From positions 19,918,815-19,982,814 of the forward strand of contig OY744615.1 of the NCBI GenBank assembly GCA_963556255.1: a stretch of 64,000 nt of DNA, in the 5' to 3' direction. The notes beneath the pieces are model-generated. The model did not search any database, was not told where the DNA came from, and worked only from the letters and a program-made list of their open reading frames with translations. The stretch's first letter is position 1. Each line of letters starts with the position of its first letter. The position numbers were made by a program, and so were the translations under genes. This DNA is from Allolobophora icterica. Taxonomy: Eukaryota; Annelida; Clitellata; Crassiclitellata; Lumbricidae. Shown one piece after another: positions 36,836 through 49,659 of the stretch.

Positions 36836-38278
36836 AACATAGGCTACACTATAGTCGTAGATTGAGATGGCGTAGTCAGATATTATTCCTAAACTTCGAG
36901 CACATTTTTTAGGAATTCATGTCCCAAAAACGTTGATGACCTTTTTTTAGGAATTCCTCTAAAAAAACTTGATGACCTTTTTTGGTGATTTCATGACAAT
37001 GCTTTTTACGAATTCTGATATTTTGGTACTGGGGCAAATCTTCAAACTCCTGCAACATTTGTCCCACTAGTTATACTTTACATATAGGCCTACATTGCCT
37101 GGTGCAAATCAGCCTAACTACTGGGACAAATCCTAAGACTACTGGGACATTTGTCCCACTAGTTATACAGTTAAAATATGCCCTGGAGAGACTGACTTCG
37201 CTCTAAATTGCTTCGCAATAAGGTTGACCTTAATGAACATGAAGTACCATATAATGGGGCACAGCATTGTAAGTGCCGCCGAATGTTGTGAGGCTAGTGC
37301 CTATAGCCTCGCATGACTAATCATGGATGAGATTCATAAACTGCTTTAAATAATGTTACAGAGGATTTATGGCAATCAAGGGAGTGATACCTGCATATGA
37401 CCATGAGTATACAAGCTGAAGTCCTGTGAGCTGTCAGTGAGTAGTCAAGCAAGTGGTGTGTCCAATACAAAACTCTGTGGGATACGGCAGTGCAAAACAT
37501 TCTGTGTCGAAATGAAGTGATTTAGATTTGAGATAAGATGCAAACTGACTGAAAAAGCGACAGAAAGACCAAGAAACAGAGTAAAATGTGAATGAGCAGA
37601 TCATCAACGAACGTATTGAAAGCGTCATAAAATTTATGGTCTAGACTCTGGAAGAAGAATGACGGCAATTACGTTTCCTTTGTCTGTGGAGTTCATTATG
37701 TGTTTGTGATTGCAACTTCTATGGAGCCAGCGTATAATGAATTAAGCGTCAACCGATGGAGGCGCTTCCAAATCAAGCCTAACTTAAGTCAATAACCCGA
37801 AATTCAGTCGGAGAAAATTATTTTATATGTAGGATTTTTTCCGCTGATAAGTCAACACTATTCCAGCAAGATCAAAGCTGTCTGAATGCAATGCGATGCG
37901 AACAGAATTTTCCTATGACGTAAGTCACGTAATGCATCCATGAGTCATCGGGTCGATGACTTGTTAGGGCGCGTCTGCGTTATGTAGCCTAGGCCCTATG
38001 GTTAGTTAGTTGCTGTTTAACGAACGACGCTGTGTCATAACAAAGATGATTAGCGTCGCCCTCCTCCAGGCTTGGGACTGGCACTGCCAGAGTAGGCCCT
38101 ATACCAACGACCTTTTATGTATAACGCCCTATACTACCTGTGATTGGTGGACGCAGAGTAGGCTGACATGAGACGGGTTAATGTCAGCAGTGATTCTTGT
38201 ATGGGTAGTCTTTATATTACGAGCCTGTGTTCGTGGGCGTTCTCCAGACGTCAGCGATGACTTATATTCTTGTCTGGA
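36836..38278. other. Spacer, repeat relics only
   Basis: 36910-37005 resembles the interior of MITE family B (GGAATTCATGTCCCAAAAA). 37020-37170 holds two copies of ACATTTGTCCCACTAGTTAT. 37190-37330 is similar to 42790-42950 (GCTTCGCAA..AAGGTTGACC). No gene seen. Confidence 0.5.
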
Positions 38279-38819
38279 CAGTGGCGGCGATCTTGTCTGA
38301 GAGGTGGAGAGGGGGGACAAAGTCGCCCATGGTCGTCTGGTCGATGATCTTTTTTGGGGGGAATTCATGTCCCAACAAAAAATTTTCCACGACTTTGTAA
38401 AACTTCATCTCCCAAAAAAGTTGATGACCTTTTTATTAGTCATTCACCTCTTTTTGACAACTTTTTCCGGGCCTCTCAACTATAATGTGTCATTACCTTC
38501 TTCTTACGAAATCTCATGACTTTTTACGAATTCCTCTCCAACTAAATTCGATGACCTTTTTTCAGAAAATTCTTCTTCGACTAACTTTTTTTACCTTCTT
38601 TCTTACTTTCTCTGATTTTTCGGGGGGCACTTCTCCTCAAAAAAATCAGTTTTTACCTAATCTTGTCAAAAAAGGCTGTGAAAACCCTCACACGCATTTA
38701 CATTTGTTGGCCTTTTTTCGTGTATCTTCCAAATGTGGGGGGACAAATGTATGGCGTGTCCCCCCACTCTTAAAGGTGGGGGACATGTCCCCCCCGTCCG
38801 CCCATGATCGCCGCCCATG
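38279..38819 (+). mobile_element. hAT-type MITE family B, copy 2 (541 bp)
   Basis: Ends CAGTGGCGGCGATCTTGTC and inverted CATGGGCGGCGATCATGG, in the opposite orientation to 29450-30148. Flanks TGTCTGGA and TGTATGGA agree at seven of eight bases. Confidence 0.85.
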
Positions 38820-38984
38820 TGTATGGAAATCTCGGCTAACTCGGCTGGTTCGAACCTAGATACGGCGATAGCATTAAAGCAGGCGTTTGATACAGTAGTA
38901 AACCCCACATATATACATATATATATATATTATATATATGTATGTAAGTACGAATGTATGTGGGCCTATTTGTGTATGTAAGTA

Positions 38985-39108
38985 GAAGTAAAGTGACAGT
39001 TACAGTTCACCCTTGTGCTATATATAGTCTCTCTTGCAAAATAGCAGTTTTGCAAGAGAGAATTTATATAGCACTAGGGTGAATTGCAACCTCCATTTTA
39101 CTTCTATT
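38985..39108. repeat. Long imperfect inverted repeat
   Basis: Arms of about 60 bases fold around TAGCAG near 39045. The best part is CTCTCTTGCAAAA with its complement; the outer part pairs TTCACCC with GGGTGAA. Each arm also carries TGCTATATA, like retroelement tails here. Confidence 0.7.
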
Positions 39109-40289
39109 GTGCATGTTTTTATACATGCATGAATGTATGCAGGTATGACTAAATGTATACATGTATGCATGCAAGTATGCGTGTATATATGTATGTATGT
39201 ACGCGTGTATGTAGGCCTATGTATCTATGTATGACTGTGTCCATACATGCATGTATGCATCCAAAAAATTGTTGATGAAAGTGTAGTTGCTTCTCTGAAG
39301 CAAGCGTGAAAGCGATATGATCGAATGGCAGTGATTAACGTTTTAATGCACAGACACAGAGAGAAACCTAAAGCATAGAGCACATTTAATGACTTCTCTG
39401 TATTCAGTTTACACAGTTACATGGATAATGACATGCAGCTGCCATGCATATATAAGCTGCGACACGTTCTGTTGTCCCATCGTAAGTGATTTATGAATAT
39501 AAATTGACTTCTAACATTGTGCGTATTGTGCCTTAGGCAACCAAACCACGTACGTCATCGCCTGCTTGTTTGCCGACGTCTTTGTGGAATGGCAAAGTTA
39601 AACGGTTAAATATTCATAAGACACTTTAGTCAAACTAAATTAATATCGGATGCATCGCAAACGTGGTCTCGACATTCCACCTACACCTTAAAAAAGAGAT
39701 CGAGAGAAATAGCTTAGTTATAAACAAACACTATTCAAGCTGTGTTATACAAAAGAATGTAATGTAACAAAATAAAGAGTTAGTTCTTAATATTCGACAA
39801 TAAAAAACAGAAACGTAGTCGTTTAATAGGTTGTCGACTCATCATGATCTTGTCCTGTAACCGACTAAGTTTTCTAATCCTAGCTTATTTGAAGTTATTT
39901 CTTAAACTTAATTCGTAATAATTATGATTTTAAAATCGGTTAGCTAATCTTTTAATTATGTTCTATTACCGGAACGTATACGAAAGAAAGCAAAATGACG
40001 ATTTGAAATTGTATAGGCTGGGTTCTATAGTTACCTAGAATTCGTTCCTACATATAAAGCTCAGCAGAGGTGACTCAATAATATTACTTAGACAGACGCT
40101 TGGAGAAGAAGTCAGACAAGGTAATCGTAATCGTAATCTATAAACTTCTAAAGCACCAATCGGAGGCCAAGCTCAGGGCACCAGCCTATTCACGAGCGCT
40201 ATATCAAATCGGAGGAGGTTTTCCAGAGAGTGGTCTAAAAGAGATCACTATAGAGAGCCCAAACATCATCATATCACTTCCATATTAAG
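39109..40289. other. Spacer, (ATGT)-like tract and no gene
   Basis: 39115-39265 is a loose ATGTATGC repeat. 40120-40200 is a retroelement end shared with 34950. No supported coding frame. Confidence 0.45.
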
Positions 40290-41165
40290 AAGACAGAGGC
40301 AGGAGACTTGCTGATGGCTGACGGCCGAGACCAGTTTATTGCATAGAGATGCAACTAAAATTTCTGTGGAGTGGTGTTTAGTGAAGCCAGATTGGTGGGG
40401 GTTATGAAGTGAATCAGAAGAGAGGTAGTCGTTTAGCCGAGCAAGGACAATGATTCTTTCAGTTAACTTAGAAAGGAAAATTGGAGATGGGACGGTAGTC
40501 AGATAGGTTTTTCATGTCAAGATTTGTATTTTTGAGGGGGAGTGACTAGACTGAGAGTGTTTAAACGCAATTGGGAAGTTGCCGGTAGAGCAGAGGCGTA
40601 GCGACCGTCCTCCGTACCCTCCGACCGGAGGGGGCCCCTTCCTGGTAGGGGGCCCCTAAAAGTGGCAAAAAATAACCATTGATTAACCAATTTGCGGAGA
40701 ACAAGGCTCGAAAGAAGCGCTTTCCGTAAATACGGAAATGGAATACATGTACGCTGTAGGGTGTAGGCCCATGTATACATAATATGAACTCTGTATATTG
40801 TATATTACCGCATTCCAGTTCCCGCATTGTAAGGGGCCCCGGACCCCAATGTTCGGAGTTGGAGGGGGCCACGTTCTTTGTTGCTACGGCTCTGCGGTAG
40901 AGAGCTAGAGATTGATAATTTTGACGACTAAAGAAGCGACAACAGAGGCACAGTCTTTTAGAAGAGAGGTGTGGGATATCAAGTTCGCACTTCTTGTTGG
41001 GAAGAGAGTTTAGGAGGAGTAACACTTCTGCTTCGGAGGCGGGAGAGAGAATTTGGAGCGATAACTGATGGGCAGTAGGAGTAGGGTTGAGAGAATGGGA
41101 TGAATCAGTGCTGGAGGAGCCAAGGGGAGTGTGTGTCTAGAAGTGATTGAAATACTTTATTGCTG
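40290..41165 (-). mobile_element. CR1/L2-like LINE fragment, split by a MITE
   Basis: The minus strand encodes EAEVLLLLNSLPNKKCELD upstream of an inserted MITE. Downstream, with frameshifts, are SKLTERIIVLARLNDYLSS and HQSGFTKHHSTEILVASL. These are the stretches before the reverse transcriptase palm in CR1/L2 elements. Both ends are truncated and stops are present. Confidence 0.78.
40591..40894. mobile_element. hAT-type MITE, 304 bp, inserted in a LINE
   Basis: Exact 8 bp duplication CGGTAGAG (40583-40590 and 40895-40902). Ends CAGAGGCGTAGCGACC and inverted CAGAGCCGTAGCAAC. The interior has GGGGGCCCC blocks. It shows that the LINE was already present when the MITE landed. Confidence 0.9.
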
Positions 41166-41895
41166 CTTTCACGATATCTTAATTCTCATGTCGAAGTAAG
41201 ACGAGGCATGCCTCGTCGTGCCTCGTCTTGAGAATTACGTCGAGGCACTCACCTCGTCTTGGCTCAAACTGGCTACGGGCCTGTTCGCGGTTGAAATTTA
41301 TGAGTTACTTCGGCGTGTACGCCTAGATAATTTTTTATACTGCAATTGTACAAAGTCATATTATTACTAAGAAAAACTATCCCAGCGGAATAATCAATAT
41401 TTATGGAACAGAATCTCTCCTATTTCTGAAAAACCGTCACTTGTTGCACTTACGAAACAGATCAGAGATTTTTTTTTCTATGCAGAACTTAATAATATGC
41501 AGAGAAAAAAAGATTTCAAACTAGTATTCATACAGTCACGAATATCATTCTCAAAAATGCATGTTATTGATTTCTAAAGAGAGTGATAACTCATAAATGT
41601 TTCGCTGCTCTTTAGTTTGTCTGTTTCATTAAATTAGAACTCGACGGGATATTGTCATTTCTGGCTGAACCCAACAACAGCACACACCATAGATTATGCA
41701 GAACTCGGTATACGTGCTTTTCATATGTACTGAAAAGGAGTTGTGAAGTTTTTTATAAATGTCACGCAACTCATCTGGTCTCATCAATTTCAGTCAAGAA
41801 TCAACACTAACTTCGTAGACGTCTTTAAGTCTCGTTAATTTTATCTAGATTCTACACTTACATGTATCTTACCGACTGAATTATTCAGTGTGATA
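41166..41895. other. Spacer with palindromic block
   Basis: 41200-41217 is the perfect palindrome GACGAGGCATGCCTCGTC. Further GCCTCGTCTT copies follow to 41262. No gene. Confidence 0.55.
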
Positions 41896-42261
41896 CAGGG
41901 TGGGAATTGTCTGGTGTTGGGGGTTCAACCCCTATTCTTTTCAACCCCTTAGTCTTTCTTAGGACCCATAGTTAAGTCTTCATTGCACACACCAGAGGGG
42001 TCGTTCAAACCCCCTCAGTTGTGCTAGTGCGATTTAGCATTATTTGACTCTGAGTCTCTGACAAAGAGAAGACATTTCCATGGTGTAGGCCTATCATGTA
42101 TGCATTTTTGAATTTTCTCAACAAATGAATTGATTTTGATTTAAGTATGACTGCAAAACTGCTTGTGTTGAAATCAAATGCTTTCAAATTTCGTTGATAT
42201 CGGTTTGCAAACTACGGATAAAATGTTCCCCCCAGTCTTTTTTCTACAATTCCCACACTGG
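41896..42261 (-). mobile_element. hAT-type MITE family C, copy 2
   Basis: Starts CAGGGTGGGAATTGTC and ends with inverted CAGTGTGGGAATTGTAG. Flanks GTGTGATA and TTGTGATA agree at seven of eight. Confidence 0.82.
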
Positions 42262-43867
42262 TTGTGATACGTGCATGCATACATACATACAAATGTAGGC
42301 TATTAGGCCTATCTATACCAGACGACAGTGTTTAAACTCAATCCTCATTCCTGAGTACTATTCAACTAGGTCGTCACCTGGTTGCATTCCTATGGTTATA
42401 CCAAAGCTAAAATCGTTCTCGGTGAACGAAAGGTAAGTTTTTTGTAGGCCTGTTAATTTTTTTAAATACATAAATGTCAGTTTTTCAAACTCTAATGGTA
42501 CAAGTCCATATTCAATAGTATGTGTAAATTTGTATCGCATGCATGGTCAATGTACCCTCAGTTGAATGACGTCTCAATGGATTTATGGGGCGTACGGCGT
42601 TTATTTTCATATCCCAAAGAGCGCTTCTGCATGAATACGTGCTTTGGACTTGCTTGCGTCCTTACAGTACTGTTATTGTATGCTACAGGCAAAAGGATAC
42701 ATTTAGACGTCTGGTATACACTGCGTGTTGAGAATGAAGAGGTAGATTAATTCATCCACGTTGTCTGGTCTGATCGTAGACATCAAACTGAGCTGTGACA
42801 GACTGACGTCGCTCTACAATGCTTCGCAACAAGGTTGACCTGATGAACTTAGTGTCATACAATGCGGCACAGCATTGTAAATATCGTAAAAATATTGTAA
42901 AATTAATGTCTATGGCTACGCATGACTAACCATGAATTGATGACGTTACAGAGGATGGTTTATGGCAATCAAGGTCTAATCAAGGTTTGCTGTCCTATAA
43001 ACCCTGCAGCGGCCTTTAGTAATCAAGGTCTGCATTCTATAGAGTAATTGAAATATGGAAACGTCTAATAGTCTGCCTATTTTCTCCAACTAGGCCATAG
43101 TCCTACTAATTATGCAACCGTTCTTGAAGTTCCAATTCAGAAGTGTGTGATATGAAACCAGGAATCTGTAATCGTGTTGCGTTAAGTTGTTCTTTTGTTT
43201 GATTGTTGACTTACACATTTCCACTTTGTATCCTTTTGGGTCTTCTGTACGATTTCAAGTTGCTAGGTTGGCATACGAGGAAGACTTATCAGATCGCTTT
43301 AATGCGAAAAGTCTGGGGATTCTCTATATGAAGTGTGATGGTTTGAGAGATGCCATGGAAGAGGAACAGACAGTGAAACTGGATTTTGGAAGCCTGCCGA
43401 GCAAAGAATGGATCAGTGCAGGTTCGTTTTATACATAGGCACTGTGCCTATCTATAGGGCCTACGAGACATTCAGGGGCCTGCGAAAGTCTGAAAATGAG
43501 GCATTGGACGATTGCTCGGGAAAATGGATAAAGGAAAATTGCAAATTACAGCTAATTCAAATTTAATTAATTTTGTATTGAAACAGTTTAAGTTAAGGTG
43601 TGCTAGCCTACATTGTGTGAACCATGAATGCAGGGGTGCTTAGGGCCTACGACGACCTTAAAACGGCCCTGGATCAGTGAGCTCAACAAAGAGTAGATCA
43701 GTAAGAAATTAGGCCCTATGGGTTTGGTGACCAAGAAAGAGATACAAGTACGTACATAACTACATACATACATAAATGTATACAATTATACATATATAGG
43801 CCTATATATACATACATTATTAGTTATATTACCCTCATGCGTGCGTAGGTAGGCCTACGTACGTCGT
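42262..43867. other. Spacer with one candidate exon
   Basis: Mostly unremarkable. 42790-42950 resembles 37190-37330. The only coding-like stretch is listed separately (43260-43421). Confidence 0.4.
43260..43421 (+). CDS. Candidate isolated exon
   Basis: Between a possible acceptor (TCTGTACGATTTCAAG) and donor (CAG before GTTCGT), a phase 1 to phase 1 stretch reads ARLAYEEDLSDRFNAKSLGI, then a charged middle and DFGSLPSKEWISA. The composition looks like protein, but no partner exon or domain was found. It could be chance. Confidence 0.3.
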
Positions 43868-43873
43868 ATATAT

Positions 43874-43918
<45 letters not shown>
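43868..43918. repeat. (TA)n microsatellite
   Basis: About 25 TA units with one interruption, directly abutting the mariner/Tc1-type element. Confidence 0.92.
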
Positions 43919-43921
<3 letters not shown>

Positions 43922-44734
43922 GGTGCGGCAAAATAAAGTAATCCCCTGCAGTGTGTTGCAAATTCGGTAGCAACCGCTTAGAATTTTTATATAAAACTTG
44001 GTAATTATATTGTCTGTTCACATCTACATATAACTTCCAAATGTTATTTAACAATCTTGAAATATGACAAAGTTATGTTATTTCAAACACGACATCCCCC
44101 ACGATTTTACATGGTTAAAAATAGTTACTTTGTAAAGAAACAAGAAAAATAAATGGTACAACTTGAAATATTTTTACAACAAAGCTTTACGAATTGCACT
44201 TTCAATTTTACATTAAGTGTTCAAAGTGTCCACCATTGGCCTGCACGCATGCCTTCAGCCGTTTGGTAAAGTTCTTGATGGCCTTGTTGATCGGCGCCTG
44301 TGGCATGTCGTCCCATATTGACTGCAAAGCGGCTTTCAACTCGGCGATTGTCTTTGGCTTCGGCTGGAGTTTGTGATACCTTTCCAGCATGGCTCCCCAC
44401 ACGTGATAGTCAAGGGGGTTGAGATCTGGGGAATTTGGTGGCCACTGGTCCTTCTCAATGATCTCAGGACAGTTTGCGTGCAGCCACTCCTGCGTGACAC
44501 GTGCTACAGTACAACCAATAACGCAACCGTAAAATTTGCACGTTATAAAGCGTGGGCTTGTCTCTGTTCAAATAGCATAACTTTGTCAATTGTTGTGATA
44601 ATATAATGTAATTTGGCAATTGTACGTAGATATGAATGACCAATGGCCGTGTAAATTTTCTTATAAAAATCCAACTTCGTTCTTGAGATATCAACCAAAC
44701 ACTGCAGGGGATTACTTTATTTTGCCGCACCCTG
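43919..44734 (-). mobile_element. Deleted mariner/Tc1-type transposon with long inverted ends
   Basis: The ends begin CAGGGTGCGGCAAAATAAAG and stay recognisably inverted for about 165 bases. TA flanks both sides. The minus strand at about 44510-44208 encodes only the C-terminal transposase: TQEWLHANCPEII, NSPDLNPLDYHVWGAMLERY, stop at 44208. Asp in NPLDY is the expected third catalytic residue. The DNA-binding half and the first two Asp are deleted, so it is non-autonomous. Confidence 0.88.
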
Positions 44735-44747
44735 TATATGTGTAGGC

Positions 44748-45124
44748 AGAATGAGAATTGTAGGAAAAGACTGGGGTTTAGACTTTGGTGAGTTTGATCC
44801 AGGTGGAGTTCAATATTTTATCCGTATTTTGCAAAATCAGAAAATTCAAAAATGCAATAGAAAACTTAAACTCCTTAACGTGATGACATCACCAAATTTA
44901 TTAGTATACAATTCACATGGTCACAAATCTTACAATAAATCAGAGCATTACTTTATTAGTAACCCACAAAGTGAATGGCGAAAAAATGCTAGAATATATG
45001 AACAATATAATCACAACTAAGGGGATTGGAAACGATTCCCCTGGGATGCGCAATGAAGACTTTACAGGGGCTCCTAAGAAAGACTAAGGGGGGTTGAACC
45101 CAAACCCCGACAATTCTCACCCTG
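44748..45124 (+). mobile_element. hAT-type MITE family C, copy 3
   Basis: Starts CAGAATGAGAATTGTAG and ends GACAATTCTCACCCTG. The flanks TGTGTAGG and TATGTAGG agree at seven of eight. It lies 13 bases from the mariner element. Confidence 0.85.
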
Positions 45125-45154
45125 TATGTAGGTCCCAGGTCCTATATGTATGCA

Positions 45155-45314
45155 AACATTCATGCACGTGTTATTCGCTATTCTTTTCTACACTTCTTGA
45201 ACTGATTGATATAGATCTAGCCTTTGATGTGGACATCAGAATTTAGATAAACACGTACATAAACTTTCCTATAATGACTGACAGTGGATTGCCCTGGTGG
45301 TGGCTCTGCCCAAT

Positions 45315-45353
<39 letters not shown>

Positions 45354-45874
45354 TTCTCCGTCTTAGGCGTCCTGTAAGTAACCACTGGCGCGTACACAGT
45401 CGTGTGGTTGAGCGCACCCGTTATTGGACACCTATGTAAAAGATAGGCTTAGCGTCATATCTGCTTCATTTTCATTTTTCTATTCTCTTGGGCGTTACTT
45501 TCTGCATTTGTTGTTGTTGAGTCCTTGTCTTTCAATCTTCCTCTCGCCATTAATATACACCCTTTTCTATTTGAATGTCTGTTTTTGTAATAATAAGGTT
45601 TGATTTTCCGGATGTTACATTAATTAATATTGAAGTCCCTGAGGGATCCTGTATACCTCGGGGCAAAAAAAAATAAATAAAAAAAATAAAAAAAATAATA
45701 ATAATAATAATAATAACATTCATGCACGTGTTATTCGCTATTCTTTTCTACACTTCTTGAACTGATTGATAGAGATCTAGCCTTTGATGTGGACATCAGA
45801 ATTTAGATAAACACGTACATAAACTTTCCTATAATGACTGACAGTGAATTGCCCTGGTGGTGGCTCTGCCCAAT

Positions 45875-45909
<35 letters not shown>

Positions 45910-45910
45910 G
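45155..45910. repeat. Direct duplication of about 195 bp ending in (CTGT)n
   Basis: 45160-45352 and 45717-45910 are nearly identical, from ACATTCATGCACGTGTTATT to a (CTGT)n tail, with very few differences. Between them lie other sequence, a CCCTGAGGGATCC-type repeat tail and an A-rich run. Confidence 0.85.
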
Positions 45911-46089
45911 CCATACCCGTGGCTTTTGAAACCCTTGGTCTGATCAACAACGAAGGCTTAGCTTTCCTTTCGGACCTGGGACAAAAGCTCTGTTCCGTTA
46001 CCGGAGACCCACGGGAAACTACGTTTCTTTTCCAACGCCTCTCTCTAACAATACAACGTTTTAATGCGATAGCGTTCAGATCGAGGCAC

Positions 46090-46292
46090 TTTCCCCAGCC
46101 AGGAGTTAGAATAGGGCCATTCCGGACTTTAAAAAAAAAATAATAATGATAATAATAATAATAACAATAACCCCGTGGCTTTCAGCGGTTCCTTTGTCAA
46201 AGCTCTGTCCGGCATTGAAGAGGGGTAGCAGTTCCAGAATAATCACACTAATAATTTCTAAGTCCCTGGGGGAATGAAGTACCTCAGGACAA

Positions 46293-46372
<80 letters not shown>

Positions 46373-46507
46373 GCATGATAAGGTAATATTACTATATTAC
46401 AATATGATACTAAGAAAATAATAAAATAAGTGTAAAGTTTACATTTTATTCTTTAGGCAAAATAAAATAGAATATTTAAAATTATGATGATATTATTCTT
46501 ATTATTA

Positions 46508-46539
<32 letters not shown>

Positions 46540-46604
46540 CATTGTTGTAGCTATTAATGATAGTCTTTTCTTTTGTAATTCCCTTTCTTCCCAGCCAATT
46601 TGAT
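46090..46604. repeat. Repeat tails and (AAT)n arrays
   Basis: GCCAGGAGTTAGAATAGGGC at 46099 and CTAAGTCCCTGGGGGAATG at 46258 belong to the (AAT)n-ending family seen at 24270. Arrays lie at 46295-46372 (about 26 AAT units) and 46497-46541. Confidence 0.75.
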
Positions 46605-46800
46605 CAGGGGCGTAACTTTGGTCTAAAAGTGAGGGGTTACCATTTCTTACATACACGAAGCAAGGCGGAGACTGCGATCTCTGGGAAGGCACAATAATAA
46701 AATATTGATTGGCATTGTTCAAAAAGTGGGGGGTACGGTACCCCAGTCTAAAAAGTGGGGAGTGCGGGTACCCCTCGTACCCCCACAAATTACGCCTATG
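46605..46800 (+). mobile_element. hAT-type MITE family A, copy 4 (196 bp)
   Basis: Exact 8 bp duplication AATTTGAT (46597-46604 and 46801-46808). Ends CAGGGGCGTAACTTTGG and inverted CATAGGCGTAATTTGTG. This is the cleanest copy of the family. Confidence 0.92.
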
Positions 46801-46808
46801 AATTTGAT

Positions 46809-48087
46809 CGACTTAATTCTAACAAACGTATGCAGCGAAAACAAATTCTCAGTCGAGCCAGATTAAGACTTTTGGATGCAGAAGTTCCGTGAATCCACTT
46901 AAGAATAGGCTACGTGCAGTACGCCTACTGAATATGATTTTTAACGGATCTCATATAATTCTGAAGATGCGGCTCCAAGCGCCGAAGACCTTTAGATGTG
47001 TGCGTCTGAGTTAAGCTAGCTCTGGAACGTCTACTTACCCACTGAATTGTGTCAACACAACATTGTTGTACATGTATGTCTGATCGGGCGGGGATGACAC
47101 GCTGGTTGCCACTTAGAGCAGCATGCAATAGGAGGCAGTGGACCGTGCGCTGAAATTGAAGCATAAGTAATTAGACTTCTTTTCGGACTAAGCACGTAGT
47201 TTGCTGAGAGGCGGTGCAAAGGCTACTTTGCGATCGCAAGCCTGTGGGCGTGTTATTTTTAGCCTTAATATAGCGCCATCCATGCCAACATTTCCATGGG
47301 CATTAGATGGGACCAATGCATGTGGTCTGTATACACGTCCCATGTGGACATTTGGATCCTATATATTCATTCGTAAATTTATATAGCGCCACTTCAAGGG
47401 AACTACTATAATTATGGGCTCCATGCGCACGCAGGAAGGCATATTTACGTGTAAGTCGATTTTGACTCGCACAGTGTTTGTGAGAGACTTTCACTAACTT
47501 ATAATAAGACGATTATAGATACCAAATGTATGCATGCAATTACATATAGCCCGAAGTAAGTTATCATACAGTTCTTAAGACTTAAATTACCACGTCTTGT
47601 TTCAGCGTTCTTATCCTCCATATATCTCTCATACGACTGACTCTTGGGACTGATAGCATTGAAATTCTGTTTGGAGTAGCCTACCATGGGTTGTTGCCCA
47701 GGGCAGTATTAAAATAGCACTAGGTAGGTTCCAAGATTAACTTAGACTAGATTCGATCTGAATTGTTTCATATAGAGTTTTATAGACCCAATCATCAACA
47801 TTGTGAAATCTAGCCGGTTTATGATGTAGGCTTGAGCCCTGAAGACCGACACGTTTCCTACTAAGAGTTTAGGGAGCGTCGTCGTAATTAGCCTCTTAAC
47901 GGGGTACGAGGCGGAACCTCGTTCTCCAATGGTTTGACCTGAATGCGGCTTGGTTTTGGTACGCCATCGGTTGATGTCCTGTTTATTAGACATTTGCGCG
48001 ATAGAATTAAGTTACTAATTAATAATAATGATCATCATCATCATCTTAAGATTTCACTTAAATGTTTTCTTGCTAGAGGCCATACAT
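46809..48087. other. Spacer, no gene seen
   Basis: 47365-47430 is a minus-strand LINE terminus (AATTTATATAGCGCCACTTC). The rest has no supported frame. Confidence 0.45.
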
Positions 48088-48343
48088 GGGGGGTCCATAG
48101 AGTAGTGGTAACATCACTGGCGTGAAGAGCAATAGGTAGCGGGATCGCTTCCCGCAACCCTCTCAAGGTCCACTCAGCCTATCATTCGCGAGATGGCGCG
48201 TTGTGAAAATGAGATGTAGGACGTGATGGGCGCCTTGTATGGCTGCCGTATACAATTAAAATTCGACTCCTGCAATAACTTGTGATCATCCGTTCATTCC
48301 GATTTGTAATCATACTGCGTAATTGTCAGTTTGAAAATATTAA
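48088..48343 (+). repeat. SINE with (ATT)n tail, copy 3
   Basis: Starts GGGGGGTCCATAGAGTAGTG and ends GAAAATATTAAACGATGATG, then runs straight into (GAT)n(TAT)n. Close match to 13498-13790 and 31523-31810. Confidence 0.85.
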
Positions 48344-49126
<783 letters not shown>

Positions 49127-49323
49127 CAGGGGCGTAACTTTGGTCTAAAAAGTGGGGGTTCCAATTTCTTACATACACGAAGCAAGACGGAGAATGCGAT
49201 CTCTGGGAAGGCACAATAAAAAATATTGATTGGCACTGTTCAAAAAGTGGGGGTACGGTACCCCCCAGTCCAAAAAGTGGGAGGTACGGGTACCCCTCGC
49301 ACCCCCCACAAATTACGCCTATG
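49127..49323 (+). mobile_element. hAT-type MITE family A, copy 5
   Basis: Same ends and interior as 46605-46800. The flanks do not match, so the target duplication has decayed or the copy was rearranged. Confidence 0.85.
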
Positions 49324-49564
49324 TCGACGGGGAGAGACTCATCAGAGGCGCCCTCGGCCCAACGATGGAAAACCAGATGGCAGGATTGCTCAACATTTGT
49401 GGTTTTCAGTTGCTTGAGAACACAGGTAAAGAAGAGCAAGGAGCCCACGTCGTAAGATGCGAGGCAACCTATTCCAGAAAGTTGAACTGACCGCAGGAAA
49501 TAAAGCGTCTCTGCTGCACTGTGGAAATTCTTGTTTGGGGGAACAATCAAGTCACGCTGTACGG

Positions 49565-49607
<43 letters not shown>

Positions 49608-49611
49608 TATG

Positions 49612-49659
<48 letters not shown>

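Noticed and set aside
40517..41025. Single protein from the frame at 40561-41025
   Set aside because: The frame runs from LINE sequence into an inserted MITE, so it is a chimera of two elements.
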